Notes under the pieces: generated by a model
What the model was told of the DNA's origin: nothing
What the model saw: only the letters and a program-made list of their open reading frames with translations
Database searches by the model: none
Source: Candidatus Alistipes merdigallinarum
Lineage (GTDB): Bacteria > Bacteroidota > Bacteroidia > Bacteroidales > Rikenellaceae
Reading direction: 5' to 3'
Assembly: GCA_019119305.1 (NCBI GenBank)
Contig: DWXH01000024.1
Span: forward strand, 1-64,000
Length of the DNA stretch: 64,000 nucleotides
Made by a program: the position numbers and the translations under genes
Part shown: positions 18,223 to 26,974 of the stretch, in pieces
Layout of the letters: every line of letters starts with the position of its first letter
How positions within the stretch are numbered: position 1 is the first letter of the stretch

Positions 18223-19638
18223 ATGAATACATTGATGAAATTTACACGCCTCTTTCTGCTCCTTTTGCTAACAGGACTTCTGATCGTACTTCCCGATTAT
18301 GCAGAAGCACAATCATTGAAATTGAAAGAAAAAGACGGGATGCTCGAATTCGCGACTCCGAAACGGGAAAAGGGGCAAACTGATGTACTGCAACTGCGTT
18401 GCGACCCGATCCCAGTGGTACGAGTTGCCTTTATCGGATTGGGGATGCGTGGGTCGATGGCCGTCGACCGATTCACTCACCTCGAAGGAGTAGAAGTGGT
18501 TGCTCTGTGCGACGTCCGTCCGGAATATGTACAACAGGCCCAGAATAGACTGAAGAACGCCGGCCTTCCCGCCGCCCAAGAATTCACCGGAGCAGAGGAC
18601 TGGAAAAAGGTTTGCGAACTGGAAAATGTAGACTTGATCTACAACTGCACCCCTTGGCTGCTGCACACGCCGATCGCCGTCTATGCAATGGAGCACGGGA
18701 AACATGTGGCGATCGAGGTTCCGGGAGCCATGTCGATCGAAGAGTGCTGGCAACTGGTCAACACGGCAGAGAAAACCCGCCGCCACTGCATGATGCTGGA
18801 GAACTGCTGTTACGATTTCTTCGAGATGGCGACGCTGAATATGGCCCAGCAGGGACTCTTCGGAGAGATCATGCACGTCGAAGGAGCCTATATCCACGAC
18901 TTGAGATCCCTGAATCTGGACGACAAAACGGGTTACTACGATATGTGGCGACTGAAATACAACACGACTCATACGGGAAACCCCTACCCCACACACGGGC
19001 TCGGTCCCGTATGCCAGGTGCTGAACATCCATAGAGGAGACAAAATGGACTATCTGGTCTCGGTTTCCACCGCTCAAAAGGGATTGTCGCTTGCCGCAGC
19101 CGAAAAATTCGGGAAAGATTCCGAATATGCCCAAACCGACTACGCTTTGGGAGATATGAATACCACAATTATCCGCACGCACAAAGGCAAGACGATCATG
19201 ATCCAACACGACGTGACCAGTCCTCGCCCTTACGATCGGCTGCATAAGATAAGCGGCACCAAAGGTTTTGCTCAGAAATATCCGACAGAGGGTATCGCAC
19301 TCGAACCGAACGCACACTCGTTCCTTCCGAAAGAGCAGATGGATAGTCTGATGGCCCGGTACGAACACCCGATCGCCCGAGAGATTGGCGAGAAAGCCCG
19401 CGAGGTGGGCGGTCACGGAGGAATGGACTTTATGATGGACTACCGCCTCATCTACTGCCTGAGAAACGGTTTGCCGCTCGATCAGGATGTATACGATGCC
19501 GCCGAATGGTCCTCTCTGGTCGAGCTGACCGAAACATCGGTAAAACACAACGGCATGCCGGTCCGGATTCCCGATTTCACACGCGGGGCATGGAACCGGG
19601 TCAACGGATTTTCCCATGCTGTCGCCGAATCCAAATAA
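18223..19638 (+). CDS. GH109 family alpha-N-acetylgalactosaminidase-type enzyme
   Basis: This 471-residue exported protein has a signal peptide (hydrophobic stretch at about 7-24, AEAQ cleavage) and a Gfo/Idh/MocA-type Rossmann domain. GH109 enzymes keep a tightly bound NAD and use a redox-elimination mechanism to remove alpha-linked GalNAc, including from the blood group A antigen. The dinucleotide motif is GLGMRG at 72-77. EVPGA is at 165-169, and TGNPYPTHGLGP at 251-262, with the probable catalytic H258, is the hallmark that separates GH109 from ordinary oxidoreductases. The length is right for the family. The next gene is an N-acetylhexosamine 1-kinase homologue, which strongly supports GalNAc release as the function. 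A second in-frame ATG at 18235 is also possible as start. Confidence 0.88.
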   Translation: MNTLMKFTRLFLLLLLTGLLIVLPDYAEAQSLKLKEKDGMLEFATPKREKGQTDVLQLRCDPIPVVRVAFIGLGMRGSMAVDRFTHLEGVEVVALCDVRPEYVQQAQNRLKNAGLPAAQEFTGAEDWKKVCELENVDLIYNCTPWLLHTPIAVYAMEHGKHVAIEVPGAMSIEECWQLVNTAEKTRRHCMMLENCCYDFFEMATLNMAQQGLFGEIMHVEGAYIHDLRSLNLDDKTGYYDMWRLKYNTTHTGNPYPTHGLGPVCQVLNIHRGDKMDYLVSVSTAQKGLSLAAAEKFGKDSEYAQTDYALGDMNTTIIRTHKGKTIMIQHDVTSPRPYDRLHKISGTKGFAQKYPTEGIALEPNAHSFLPKEQMDSLMARYEHPIAREIGEKAREVGGHGGMDFMMDYRLIYCLRNGLPLDQDVYDAAEWSSLVELTETSVKHNGMPVRIPDFTRGAWNRVNGFSHAVAESK

Positions 19639-19703
19639 CCCAAACGACAAAAAGCCTAAAACGAACAACAAGCATCTAACGGTGCACAAACCAAAAATCT
19701 GAT

Positions 19704-20783
19704 ATGGAAAAGATCGCTCGAATCATAGATCACTTCGACACACGGGGGGCCGTCGCACAGATCGCTCCGGTAGGAAACGGGTGGATCAACGACACCTACC
19801 GCATAACGACCGAAGGCTCTGCGCCGGATTACATCCTGCAACGGATCAATCACCATGTTTTTCAAGATGTCGAATTGTTGCAACGCAACATCGACCGAAT
19901 CACCTCGCATATCCGGAAAAAACTGACAGATAGCGACTGTTCCGATACCGATCGTCGTGTACTGCGTGTTATCCCGACCAAAACGGGCGAACTTTTCTAT
20001 TCCGACGGAGAAAACTATTGGCGGATGATGCTGTTCATCTCCGGATCGGTCACCCACGAAACCATCTCGGCCCCCTTGGCCTACCTCACCGGAAAAGCTT
20101 TCGGAGAATTCCAGTGGATGCTCTCGGACATCGGGGAGAACGTCCTCGGCGAAACCATCCCCGATTTCCACAACATGGAGTCCCGACTCGTAACTTTTCG
20201 GGAGACGATTGCCAAGAATCCGGAAAACCGGCTCGAGAAGGCACAATGGATGGTCGACGAACTGCTGGCCCGTGCCGAAAAGATGTGTACCGCACAACGG
20301 CTATACCGGGAAGGGAAACTTCCCAAACGTGTAACCCACTGCGATACGAAAGTCAACAACATTCTCTTCGACGAAGAGGACCGCCCGCTGTGCGTCATCG
20401 ATCTGGATACGACGATGCCCGGATTCGTGCTCTCCGATTTCGGGGACTTCATCCGTACATCGGCAAATACAGGAGCCGAGGACGATCCCGATCTGGACCG
20501 GATCGATGTCAACATGGACATTTTCCGCTCCTTTGCCAAAGGGTACATCGAAAGCACTGCAGCCTTTCTCACGCCGATCGAACGGCAACTGCTCCCGTAC
20601 GGAGCGCTGCTGCTGACCTACATGCAAACCGTACGTTTCCTGACCGACTATCTCGACGGCGATCATTACTACAAGATCAAACACCCCGAGCACAATTGGC
20701 AACGCTCCGAAGCACAGTTCAGGCTGCTGCAACGGTTGGAGGCCAAGGAGCAGGAGATGAACGACTACATCGCCTCGCTGTAA
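19704..20783 (+). CDS. N-acetylhexosamine 1-kinase-like phosphotransferase
   Basis: This 359-residue cytoplasmic kinase of the APH (aminoglycoside phosphotransferase-like) fold closely resembles NahK/LnpB of bifidobacteria, which has the same length and phosphorylates GalNAc or GlcNAc at C1. Shared blocks recalled from NahK are GNGWINDTY at 24-32, YILQRINHHVF at 43-53, RVTHCDTKVNNIL at 209-221 and CVIDLDTTMPG at 230-240, with FGD at 246-248 and RFLTDYLDGD further on. H212/D214/N219 form the Brenner-type catalytic motif, and D233/D235 the metal site. It lies 65 bp after the GH109 gene with no terminator between, so the two are probably co-transcribed. The product, GalNAc-1-P, could be activated to UDP-GalNAc or epimerised. 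The kinase specificity is inferred. Confidence 0.85.
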   Translation: MEKIARIIDHFDTRGAVAQIAPVGNGWINDTYRITTEGSAPDYILQRINHHVFQDVELLQRNIDRITSHIRKKLTDSDCSDTDRRVLRVIPTKTGELFYSDGENYWRMMLFISGSVTHETISAPLAYLTGKAFGEFQWMLSDIGENVLGETIPDFHNMESRLVTFRETIAKNPENRLEKAQWMVDELLARAEKMCTAQRLYREGKLPKRVTHCDTKVNNILFDEEDRPLCVIDLDTTMPGFVLSDFGDFIRTSANTGAEDDPDLDRIDVNMDIFRSFAKGYIESTAAFLTPIERQLLPYGALLLTYMQTVRFLTDYLDGDHYYKIKHPEHNWQRSEAQFRLLQRLEAKEQEMNDYIASL

Positions 20784-20859
20784 TTTGTTATAACTTTTGG
20801 AACCGGACAAAGGAGGCCCGCCTCGATAAGCCCCAAACGGCATCAACGAACCGGAACAG

Positions 20860-21771
20860 ATGAAAAAACTGACCATCGTCATCGCCACATACAACCGTGC
20901 GCCCTATCTGTTGCGCACACTGAAGAGTTTGACCAACCAGACGCTCGCCCCCGAACGGTTCGAGATTCTGGTGGTCAACAACAATTCGACCGACGATACG
21001 AAGGAGGTTTTTGCCCGTTTCGCGACGCTGTATCCGACACTTTCGCTGCGGATGGTCGACGAGATGCAACAAGGCATCTCCTATGTCCGCAACCGAGGCA
21101 TAGCGGAGGCCGCAGGAGAGTACATCGTCTTTCTGGATGACGACGAAGAGACTAATCCAGAGTTCGCAGAAAAATATTTTTATTTTTTTGAAAACAACAA
21201 AGAAAAAAATGCAGCAGGAGGTGCCGTCATTCCGGTATATGAAGCACCTGTCCCCAAGTGGTTTTCCCACTACATCGAAAAGATGATCACCGGCGTATTC
21301 GACATGGGAGCCCGTGTCGTTCCGTTTCGGGGGAAAAGCTATCCCGGCGTGGGAAACTCGGGATTCCGCAAGACGCTGTTCGAACGATACGGAACCTTCG
21401 ATCCTGCTCTCGGACGTTCGGGAACCAATCCGTTGGGCGGCGAGGAGAAGGACTTCTTCATGCGGTTGCGAGCAGCCGGAGAGCGGTACTATTTCGTCCC
21501 CGGAGCTCAAATCTACCACATTACCCCCGCCTACAAACTGACGGAAGACTACTTTAACCGCCTGAGCCGGATGATCGGAGTGAGCGAACGGATTCGGACC
21601 CGAACGCAAGGCCGGTCAGCCTACGCAAAACGCCTTTTCGCCGAAGCGATCAAATGGGGCGGAACACTGGTTCTGGCCTTTGGTTTTCTGCTTCGCATGC
21701 AGCCGATCAAGGGAAAATACCTGATCCGGATGCGAAGGAACATCACCTGCGGATTACTGACCGGAAAATAG
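20860..21771 (+). CDS. glycosyltransferase family 2
   Basis: This 303-residue protein has a GT-A fold. It begins with TIVIATYNRAPYLLRTLKSL, carries the nucleotide-binding VVNNNSTDD near residue 40 and the metal-binding DDD at 93-95 (YIVFLDDDEE). GGEEKDFFMRLRAAGERYYFVP is a typical acceptor-side motif. A short hydrophobic stretch near residues 265-277 may associate with the membrane. The gene lies 76 bp after the kinase and 31 bp before a second glycosyltransferase, so it may belong to the same transcript. It probably adds a sugar to a surface polysaccharide or glycoprotein glycan; donor and acceptor are unknown. Confidence 0.88.
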   Translation: MKKLTIVIATYNRAPYLLRTLKSLTNQTLAPERFEILVVNNNSTDDTKEVFARFATLYPTLSLRMVDEMQQGISYVRNRGIAEAAGEYIVFLDDDEETNPEFAEKYFYFFENNKEKNAAGGAVIPVYEAPVPKWFSHYIEKMITGVFDMGARVVPFRGKSYPGVGNSGFRKTLFERYGTFDPALGRSGTNPLGGEEKDFFMRLRAAGERYYFVPGAQIYHITPAYKLTEDYFNRLSRMIGVSERIRTRTQGRSAYAKRLFAEAIKWGGTLVLAFGFLLRMQPIKGKYLIRMRRNITCGLLTGK

Positions 21772-21802
21772 GGAAACAAGAAAATCGGCCCCAAGAGATA
21801 AA

Positions 21803-22969
21803 ATGGAAAGCTCAAAAAAAATATTGATCGTATCGGATGCCTGCTATCCGGAGTTGACCCCGCGCGCCTTCCGGACTACCGAACTAGCTCGGGAACTGGC
21901 TCGGGAAGGGCATCATGTCACGCTGCTGATTCCGAACCGACAAGTTTTTCTAGAGTGTCCGTTGCAACAGGAAGGATTGAAAATCATCTATGCGGATACA
22001 CCCGTCGAACATGCAGGCGGCAACAGTGTGGCCCGACGCAACCGCAGCATCCGTAAATTCGTACCTCGCTTTGCCCAACGGATCATCCTCTATTTCTATT
22101 GCCACGAACTATTTGCCAAATACAACCCGGGGATCTACCGCCGGTTAATGCAGCTTCAGGAGCCCTTCGACGCAATTCTCTCGATCGCCTATCCGGTAGC
22201 CATCCACCGAGCCGTCACCCAAGCTCTGCACAAAAATCCACATCTCGCCGGAGCCGTCCGGATCGCCGAATTCAGCGACCCGCCATTTCGTGGGGACGTT
22301 GCCGGCAGCGTGTTTCCCGCTTATAACCTCTTTTTGCAACAGTGGGGAGAAGTGTTCGACTACTTTACCATTCCGGTGAAGAAGGCGCTTCCCTGTTACA
22401 CCCCCTATATCGACCCCAAACGTATTCGAATCATTCCTCAAGGCTTTGATCTCGACGCTATAAAGATTCCTCCCTACGTGCCGAATTCCAAACCGACGTT
22501 CGCCTACGCCGGACGATTCTATACCCAGATTCGGGATCCGGAATTTTTCTTCGAATTTCTAAAGGGCGTTGAATCCGATTTTCAGTTTGACCTCTACATC
22601 AACTATCTGGAACCCCGTTTTGCCGAGATGATTCGCAATGCACAGCAACATGTCCGCGGAAAAATCGTCCTCCACGATGCCCTGCCGCGCGAGACGCTGA
22701 TCCAACGCCTTGCGACAGCCGATTTTCTGATCAATTTCGACAATACAACGGCACACGCCACTCCAAGCAAACTGATCGATTACGCCATGACCCACAGGCC
22801 CGTTCTTTCGTTCAACGAGCAGACTTTCCGTCCGGCACAATTCAAGGCAGCGCTACAAGGCGACTACTCGGCTCAAATCGAGCTCCCCGACCTGTCGCAA
22901 TACGACATCCGGAACATCGCTGCTCAGTTTCTTGAATTGATCAGACAGGGTCCCCGACGCGGCAGATAA
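21803..22969 (+). CDS. GT-B glycosyltransferase, family 4-like
   Basis: This 388-residue protein has a GT-B architecture: an N-terminal Rossmann domain (ILIVSDACYPELTPRAFRTTELARELAREGHHVTL in shortened form begins ILIVSDACYP) and a C-terminal domain starting near residue 220 (KPTFAYAGRFY). The C-terminal part contains NFDNTTAHATPSKLIDYA, corresponding to the EGMPTAvLEA-like nucleotide-sugar-binding region of GT4 enzymes, in degenerate form. It follows the GT2 gene by 31 bp and is the last gene of the run before the convergent galE. The substrate is unknown. A surface glycan role is inferred from the pairing. Confidence 0.8.
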   Translation: MESSKKILIVSDACYPELTPRAFRTTELARELAREGHHVTLLIPNRQVFLECPLQQEGLKIIYADTPVEHAGGNSVARRNRSIRKFVPRFAQRIILYFYCHELFAKYNPGIYRRLMQLQEPFDAILSIAYPVAIHRAVTQALHKNPHLAGAVRIAEFSDPPFRGDVAGSVFPAYNLFLQQWGEVFDYFTIPVKKALPCYTPYIDPKRIRIIPQGFDLDAIKIPPYVPNSKPTFAYAGRFYTQIRDPEFFFEFLKGVESDFQFDLYINYLEPRFAEMIRNAQQHVRGKIVLHDALPRETLIQRLATADFLINFDNTTAHATPSKLIDYAMTHRPVLSFNEQTFRPAQFKAALQGDYSAQIELPDLSQYDIRNIAAQFLELIRQGPRRGR

Positions 22970-23081
22970 AACCCCATAATAAACAACAGGGCCGCTCCAC
23001 CTCCTTGGCAAGCAGCCCTGACTATACTTACTCGGTACTCACCGATACCCGTCGTTCCTACCTTAACAGGCCCGGCTCATC

Positions 23082-24107
23082 CTATTTGATATGGCGCAAA
23101 TGCTTTTCCCAAGCCCACGCAGATGCTAACGTATCCTCAATCGAACGGGATGCACTCCATCCCAATTCTTTATTAGCGAATGAAGTATCGGCCCAGATTT
23201 TTTCGATATCACCGGCCCGACGCCCGACGATCTTATGGGGGACCTTCACTCCCGTAGCCTTTTCGAATGCAGCCACCAATTCAAGTACCGAACGGCCCTG
23301 TCCTGTTCCCACATTGAAAAATTCATAATTCGACCGGCTCTTCCCCTCAATCATCCGACCGACAGCCACTACATGGGCACGCGCCAAATCGACTACATCG
23401 ATGTAATCGCGGACGGCCGACCCATCCGGGGTATCGTAATCATCTCCGAAAATACTCAAACACTCCCGGATTCCGGCAGCAGTCTGCGTAATGAACGGAA
23501 CCAGATTTCCGGGAACTCCTTTGGGCAGCTCTCCGATCAATGCGGAGGGATGGGCTCCGATCGGATTGAAATAACGCAATGCGATCCCATACATTTCGCT
23601 GTGTGCCGATACCGTATCGCGTATGATGTCCTCACATATCTGTTTGGTATTGCCATAGGGCGAAGTGGCCGGCTGGCGGGGCGTCTGCTCGGTGACAGGC
23701 AATACCTCAGGTTGACCATACACCGTACAGGATGAAGAGAAAACGATGTTCCGAACCCCTTTGTCATGCATCAGTTCCAAAATCGTCAATAGGGAATCCA
23801 AATTGTTCCGGTAATAAAGCAACGGTTTGTGCACCGATTCACCGACAGCCTTCGACGCTGCAAAATGAATAATCGAATTGAACTTATACCGATCAAAGAT
23901 CCGACTCATAGCCGCCTTATCCGTACAATCAGCCTGTTCGAACGGGATTTCGGCTCCCGTAATCTTACGTACCCCATCTACCGCGGCTGATTCCGAATTG
24001 GAAAGATTATCTACAACGACCACATCGTATCCGGCCTCGATTAACTCTACGGTCGTATGGGTTCCGATATATCCGGCACCGCCCGTTACCAATACACACT
24101 CTTTCAT
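23082..24107 (-). CDS. galE: UDP-glucose 4-epimerase
   Basis: This 341-residue cytoplasmic extended short-chain dehydrogenase interconverts UDP-glucose and UDP-galactose, and in many bacteria UDP-GlcNAc and UDP-GalNAc. The NAD-binding motif is VTGGAGYIGTH at about 7-17. The catalytic serine and tyrosine are in SSSCTVYG and SPYGNTK. Other family landmarks are ALRYFNPIGAHPS and RDYIDVVDLARAH. The C-terminus is complete. It is convergent with the glycosyltransferases and divergent from manA. Its position next to GalNAc-salvage and glycosyltransferase genes makes a UDP-GalNAc or UDP-Gal supply role plausible. Confidence 0.96.
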   Translation of the reverse strand: MKECVLVTGGAGYIGTHTTVELIEAGYDVVVVDNLSNSESAAVDGVRKITGAEIPFEQADCTDKAAMSRIFDRYKFNSIIHFAASKAVGESVHKPLLYYRNNLDSLLTILELMHDKGVRNIVFSSSCTVYGQPEVLPVTEQTPRQPATSPYGNTKQICEDIIRDTVSAHSEMYGIALRYFNPIGAHPSALIGELPKGVPGNLVPFITQTAAGIRECLSIFGDDYDTPDGSAVRDYIDVVDLARAHVVAVGRMIEGKSRSNYEFFNVGTGQGRSVLELVAAFEKATGVKVPHKIVGRRAGDIEKIWADTSFANKELGWSASRSIEDTLASAWAWEKHLRHIK

Positions 24108-24469
24108 GTTAACTTCTCTTATTTTGAATCTTTAATTACCTCTGTTTTGATGGGTCTTTGCTTTTCCCCAAAAAAATTATATTCAGGACTCCTGTCCAAA
24201 ATCATTTCTTTCCTTTCACACCATCTTCCCCGACCGTCCGAATCGAAAAATAATTTATCCTCTTACCACTTCAGTATCGGTTTGATTGTCATATAAATCA
24301 AGAGCCGACCCGCATAGATCCCGATCCTAACTCAAGCGCAAAGGTATGAAAACTTCCCATAAATTTTTAACTTTGTAATTAAAATTCAGGAGGTTGTTAG
24401 CGAACCGACCGAGTACTCCTTTTTCGGACTGCGGCCCTCGAGAATCCCCTCCGAACAAAAATAATACAG
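24108..24469. other. 362-bp divergent intergenic region between galE and manA
   Basis: No gene was found. The region carries two back-to-back -7-like elements: TACCTTTG on the minus strand (24339-24346, for galE) and TAACTTTG on the plus strand (24368-24375, for manA). Neither has a clear TTTG -33 box. The galE leader would be unusually long, over 220 bases. A short perfect palindrome with a one-base centre, CAGGACTCCTG, lies at 24184-24194. Confidence 0.45.
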
Positions 24470-25438
24470 ATGCTATATCCGTTAAAATTCAGACCCCGTT
24501 TAAAAAAGCGTATTTGGGGAGGGCGTCTTCTGAGCGAGAGACTGGGGAAAAGAGTACCCAAAGACTCCGTCGTAGGCGAAAGTTGGGAGATTTCGGGTGT
24601 CGACGGAGACATCTCGATCGTCAGCAACGGACCGTTGGCCGGCAACAATCTGGAGGAGTTGATCGAAGTCTATATGGGAGAACTGGTCGGCGATCGGGTT
24701 TATGAAAAATTCGGTCTCGAATTTCCCTTACTGATCAAATACATCGATGCGCAGGATAAGCTCTCCGTACAGGTCCATCCGGATGACGAACTGGCTGCTG
24801 AACGCCATGTCGACCACGGGAAGACCGAAATGTGGTACATTTTAGAGACCGCTCCCGATGCCGAGCTCTACATTGGCTTTAAAGAGAAACTCTCTGCGGA
24901 GATCTACAACGCACACGTATCAGCCCATACGTTACCCCAAGCACTGTCTACGATACGGGTAAATCCCGGAGAGGCTTACTTCATTCCGGCGGGGACGGTA
25001 CATTCGATCGGAAAAGGAGTCTTGCTGGCCGAGATCCAACAAACGTCGGACATCACCTACCGCATCTACGATTGGGACCGAAAAGATGCCCAAGGCCATG
25101 CACGGGAATTACATACGGAACTGGCTGCCGATGCGATCCACTTCGAGGAAAACGGGCCGTATGCCCTGCCGATCAAATCCAAGAAAAACGAGGCAGCGGT
25201 TCTGAAAAAATGCCCCTACTTTACCACCAATCTGCTCGACTTGGATGGAGAGACGGAACGCAACTATGTCGCATTAGACTCTTTTGTTATCTACATGCCG
25301 TTTGAAGGAGCTCTAACAGTCGAATGGGACGAAGGTTCGGAGCATTTTCGGAGAGGAGAAACCATTCTGCTTCCGGCCTGCATCGAAGAGGTCCGCCTGA
25401 AAGGGAAAGGGAAAATACTGGAAATATATATCGAATAA
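24470..25438 (+). CDS. manA: mannose-6-phosphate isomerase, class I
   Basis: This 322-residue cytoplasmic zinc enzyme interconverts mannose 6-phosphate and fructose 6-phosphate, linking glycolysis to GDP-mannose and fucose synthesis. It has the short Bacillus/Bacteroidota-type architecture. RIWGGRLL and GESWEISG are near the N-terminus. The zinc ligands lie in SVQVHPDDE (about 102-110), in KTEMWYIL, and in FIPAGTVHSIG near residue 180. The cupin-like C-terminal domain is complete. The dCMP-deaminase-family gene begins 18 bp downstream, so manA probably leads a five-gene transcript through to the LTA-synthase-like gene. Confidence 0.95.
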   Translation: MLYPLKFRPRLKKRIWGGRLLSERLGKRVPKDSVVGESWEISGVDGDISIVSNGPLAGNNLEELIEVYMGELVGDRVYEKFGLEFPLLIKYIDAQDKLSVQVHPDDELAAERHVDHGKTEMWYILETAPDAELYIGFKEKLSAEIYNAHVSAHTLPQALSTIRVNPGEAYFIPAGTVHSIGKGVLLAEIQQTSDITYRIYDWDRKDAQGHARELHTELAADAIHFEENGPYALPIKSKKNEAAVLKKCPYFTTNLLDLDGETERNYVALDSFVIYMPFEGALTVEWDEGSEHFRRGETILLPACIEEVRLKGKGKILEIYIE

Positions 25439-25456
25439 TACAACCACACGAAAACA

Positions 25457-25891
25457 ATGGGTTATCAGGAAGAGAAACAACGTCAACTCGACATCCGGTA
25501 CATCAAGATGGCTCGAATCTGGGCAGAAAATTCCTATTGCGTACGGCGGCAGGTGGGAGCCCTGCTTGTCAAAAACAAAATGATCATCTCCGACGGATAC
25601 AACGGAACGCCGTCGGGTTTCGAGAACATTTGTGAAGACGAAAGCGGGAAGACGAAGCCTTACGTCCTTCATGCCGAAGCCAATGCAATCACGAAGGTGG
25701 CCAAATCGAACAACAGCAGCGAAGGATCGACGCTCTATGTCACCTCATCGCCCTGCATCGAATGTGCCAAACTAATCATACAGAGCGGCATACGCCGAGT
25801 CGTCTATTGCGACGATTACCACTCGAACGATGGGCTCGAACTGCTTCGGCGCGTAGGGATCGAGACCGTTCGGGTCACACTGCCCGAATAG
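25457..25891 (+). CDS. dCMP deaminase family protein
   Basis: This 144-residue cytoplasmic zinc-dependent deaminase probably converts dCMP to dUMP for thymidylate synthesis. The zinc and catalytic motif HAEANA has H72 and E74, and the second motif PCIECAK has C100 and C103. DGYNGTPSGFENICED is typical of the dCMP deaminase/ComEB group. The length is normal. It lies between manA (18 bp upstream) and the DUF4435 gene (33 bp downstream) on one strand. Related deaminases act on other cytidine or deoxycytidine compounds, so the exact substrate is inferred. Confidence 0.9.
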   Translation: MGYQEEKQRQLDIRYIKMARIWAENSYCVRRQVGALLVKNKMIISDGYNGTPSGFENICEDESGKTKPYVLHAEANAITKVAKSNNSSEGSTLYVTSSPCIECAKLIIQSGIRRVVYCDDYHSNDGLELLRRVGIETVRVTLPE

Positions 25892-25924
25892 CCCAGAAAC
25901 GAAACATTCCCGCCAGAGAACGAC

Positions 25925-26968
25925 ATGAACAAACACAAAAAAAGAAGAAATTCTCGATCCCATGAATCCAGGTCGGCACAATCGGTAGCCATGCCATCCC
26001 GATACGAAGGAGGCGGATATCGATTGGTCCATGTCTTCGTCGAAGGATACGACGACGTGGCTTTCTGGCGCAATATTTTCGACGACTTCGAAACCGACTG
26101 GCTGAAATTCGAAATCAGCGTACCTCCCCGTGAGGATCTGGCCAAAGGGAAAAAAGTATTGCTCGGTATGATTCCCGAATGTTCGGAGGATCGTATCTTG
26201 TGTATGGACAGTGACTTCGACTACATGTTCCAAAATTTCAACGAGCAGTCCCGTTTAGTTAATCATACCCCTTTTCTGTTCCACACCTACGCCTACGCCA
26301 CCGAGAATTATCTGTGTTATCCGCCGTCGTTACACCGGATTTGCGTCAAAGCGACAAAAAACGATACGTTGATCTTCGACTTCGAACGCTTCATGACCGA
26401 ATATTCGAGGACGATCTATCCGCTGTTTTTGTGGTACGCTTTTTCGGCCCGGCAAGAGCGGGAAAAGGCCTTTTCACTTTTCGAATTCCGCAGCAGCGTA
26501 CGACTCAACTACTTAGACCTGCGCGACGACGGGAACGAAACGTTGCTCTGGTTGGGTCGACAGGTCGACAAACGGGTTCGGTTGCTCGAAATGAATTTTC
26601 CGGAATGGGTGGACGATGTGAACGCTTTCGGTCGGGAGATCGAAAAACTCGGCGTTACAACCGACAACGTCTACTTTTTCATGCAGGGCCATACGCTGTT
26701 GGATAATGTCGTGTTGATTCTGTTGAATGCCGTCTGCGAACGGCTGCGCGAAATGGCCGTCGAAAAAATCGTTTCGGGGACCAAACAGGGTATTTCGCTG
26801 AAAAATGAACTGAGCAACTACAACAACTCGCTGCGTAACGTCCGTGAAGTGCTTTTGGACAACGAGCAGTATAAAGAGTGTTTCCTATACAAAAAACTCC
26901 GAAAAGATATCGAACAATATGTTCGGCGCCTTATCGAGAAAGAACACCAAATGAATATCAAAAAGTAA
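25925..26968 (+). CDS. DUF4435 protein, TOPRIM-like (AriB family)
   Basis: This 347-residue protein has a basic N-terminus followed by a DUF4435 domain. FVEGYDDVAFW near residue 38 supplies a conserved glutamate (E40). LAKGKKVLLGM is at 72-82, and CMDSDFDYMF at 93-102 supplies the acidic DxD (D95/D97). This E...DxD pattern is the TOPRIM metal site, as in OLD-family nucleases. YATENYLCYPP follows. DUF4435 is the family of AriB, the toxic nuclease of the PARIS anti-phage system, where an AAA ATPase (AriA) normally sits beside it. No ATPase is present here. The gene is 33 bp after the deaminase and 6 bp before cysE, in a housekeeping operon. A nucleic-acid role is inferred. A downstream start at 25991 would remove the basic extension. 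Confidence 0.8.
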   Translation: MNKHKKRRNSRSHESRSAQSVAMPSRYEGGGYRLVHVFVEGYDDVAFWRNIFDDFETDWLKFEISVPPREDLAKGKKVLLGMIPECSEDRILCMDSDFDYMFQNFNEQSRLVNHTPFLFHTYAYATENYLCYPPSLHRICVKATKNDTLIFDFERFMTEYSRTIYPLFLWYAFSARQEREKAFSLFEFRSSVRLNYLDLRDDGNETLLWLGRQVDKRVRLLEMNFPEWVDDVNAFGREIEKLGVTTDNVYFFMQGHTLLDNVVLILLNAVCERLREMAVEKIVSGTKQGISLKNELSNYNNSLRNVREVLLDNEQYKECFLYKKLRKDIEQYVRRLIEKEHQMNIKK

Positions 26969-26974
26969 CGATAT

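Noticed and set aside
18223..19638. Interpretation of the GH109 gene as an ordinary sugar dehydrogenase
   Set aside because: It has a signal peptide and the GH109 hallmark TGNPYPTHGLGP, and the next gene is a hexosamine kinase. Gfo/Idh/MocA dehydrogenases are normally cytosolic and lack this motif.
20790..20801. TATAACTTTTGG before the GT2 gene as a promoter -7 element
   Set aside because: The spacing between TA and TTTG is one base too long for the consensus, and no TTTG -33 box is at the right distance.
22987..23020. Hairpin CAGGGC...GCCCTG between the glycosyltransferase gene and galE as a terminator
   Set aside because: The stem has a mismatch and there is no T run on either strand, so termination is not supported.
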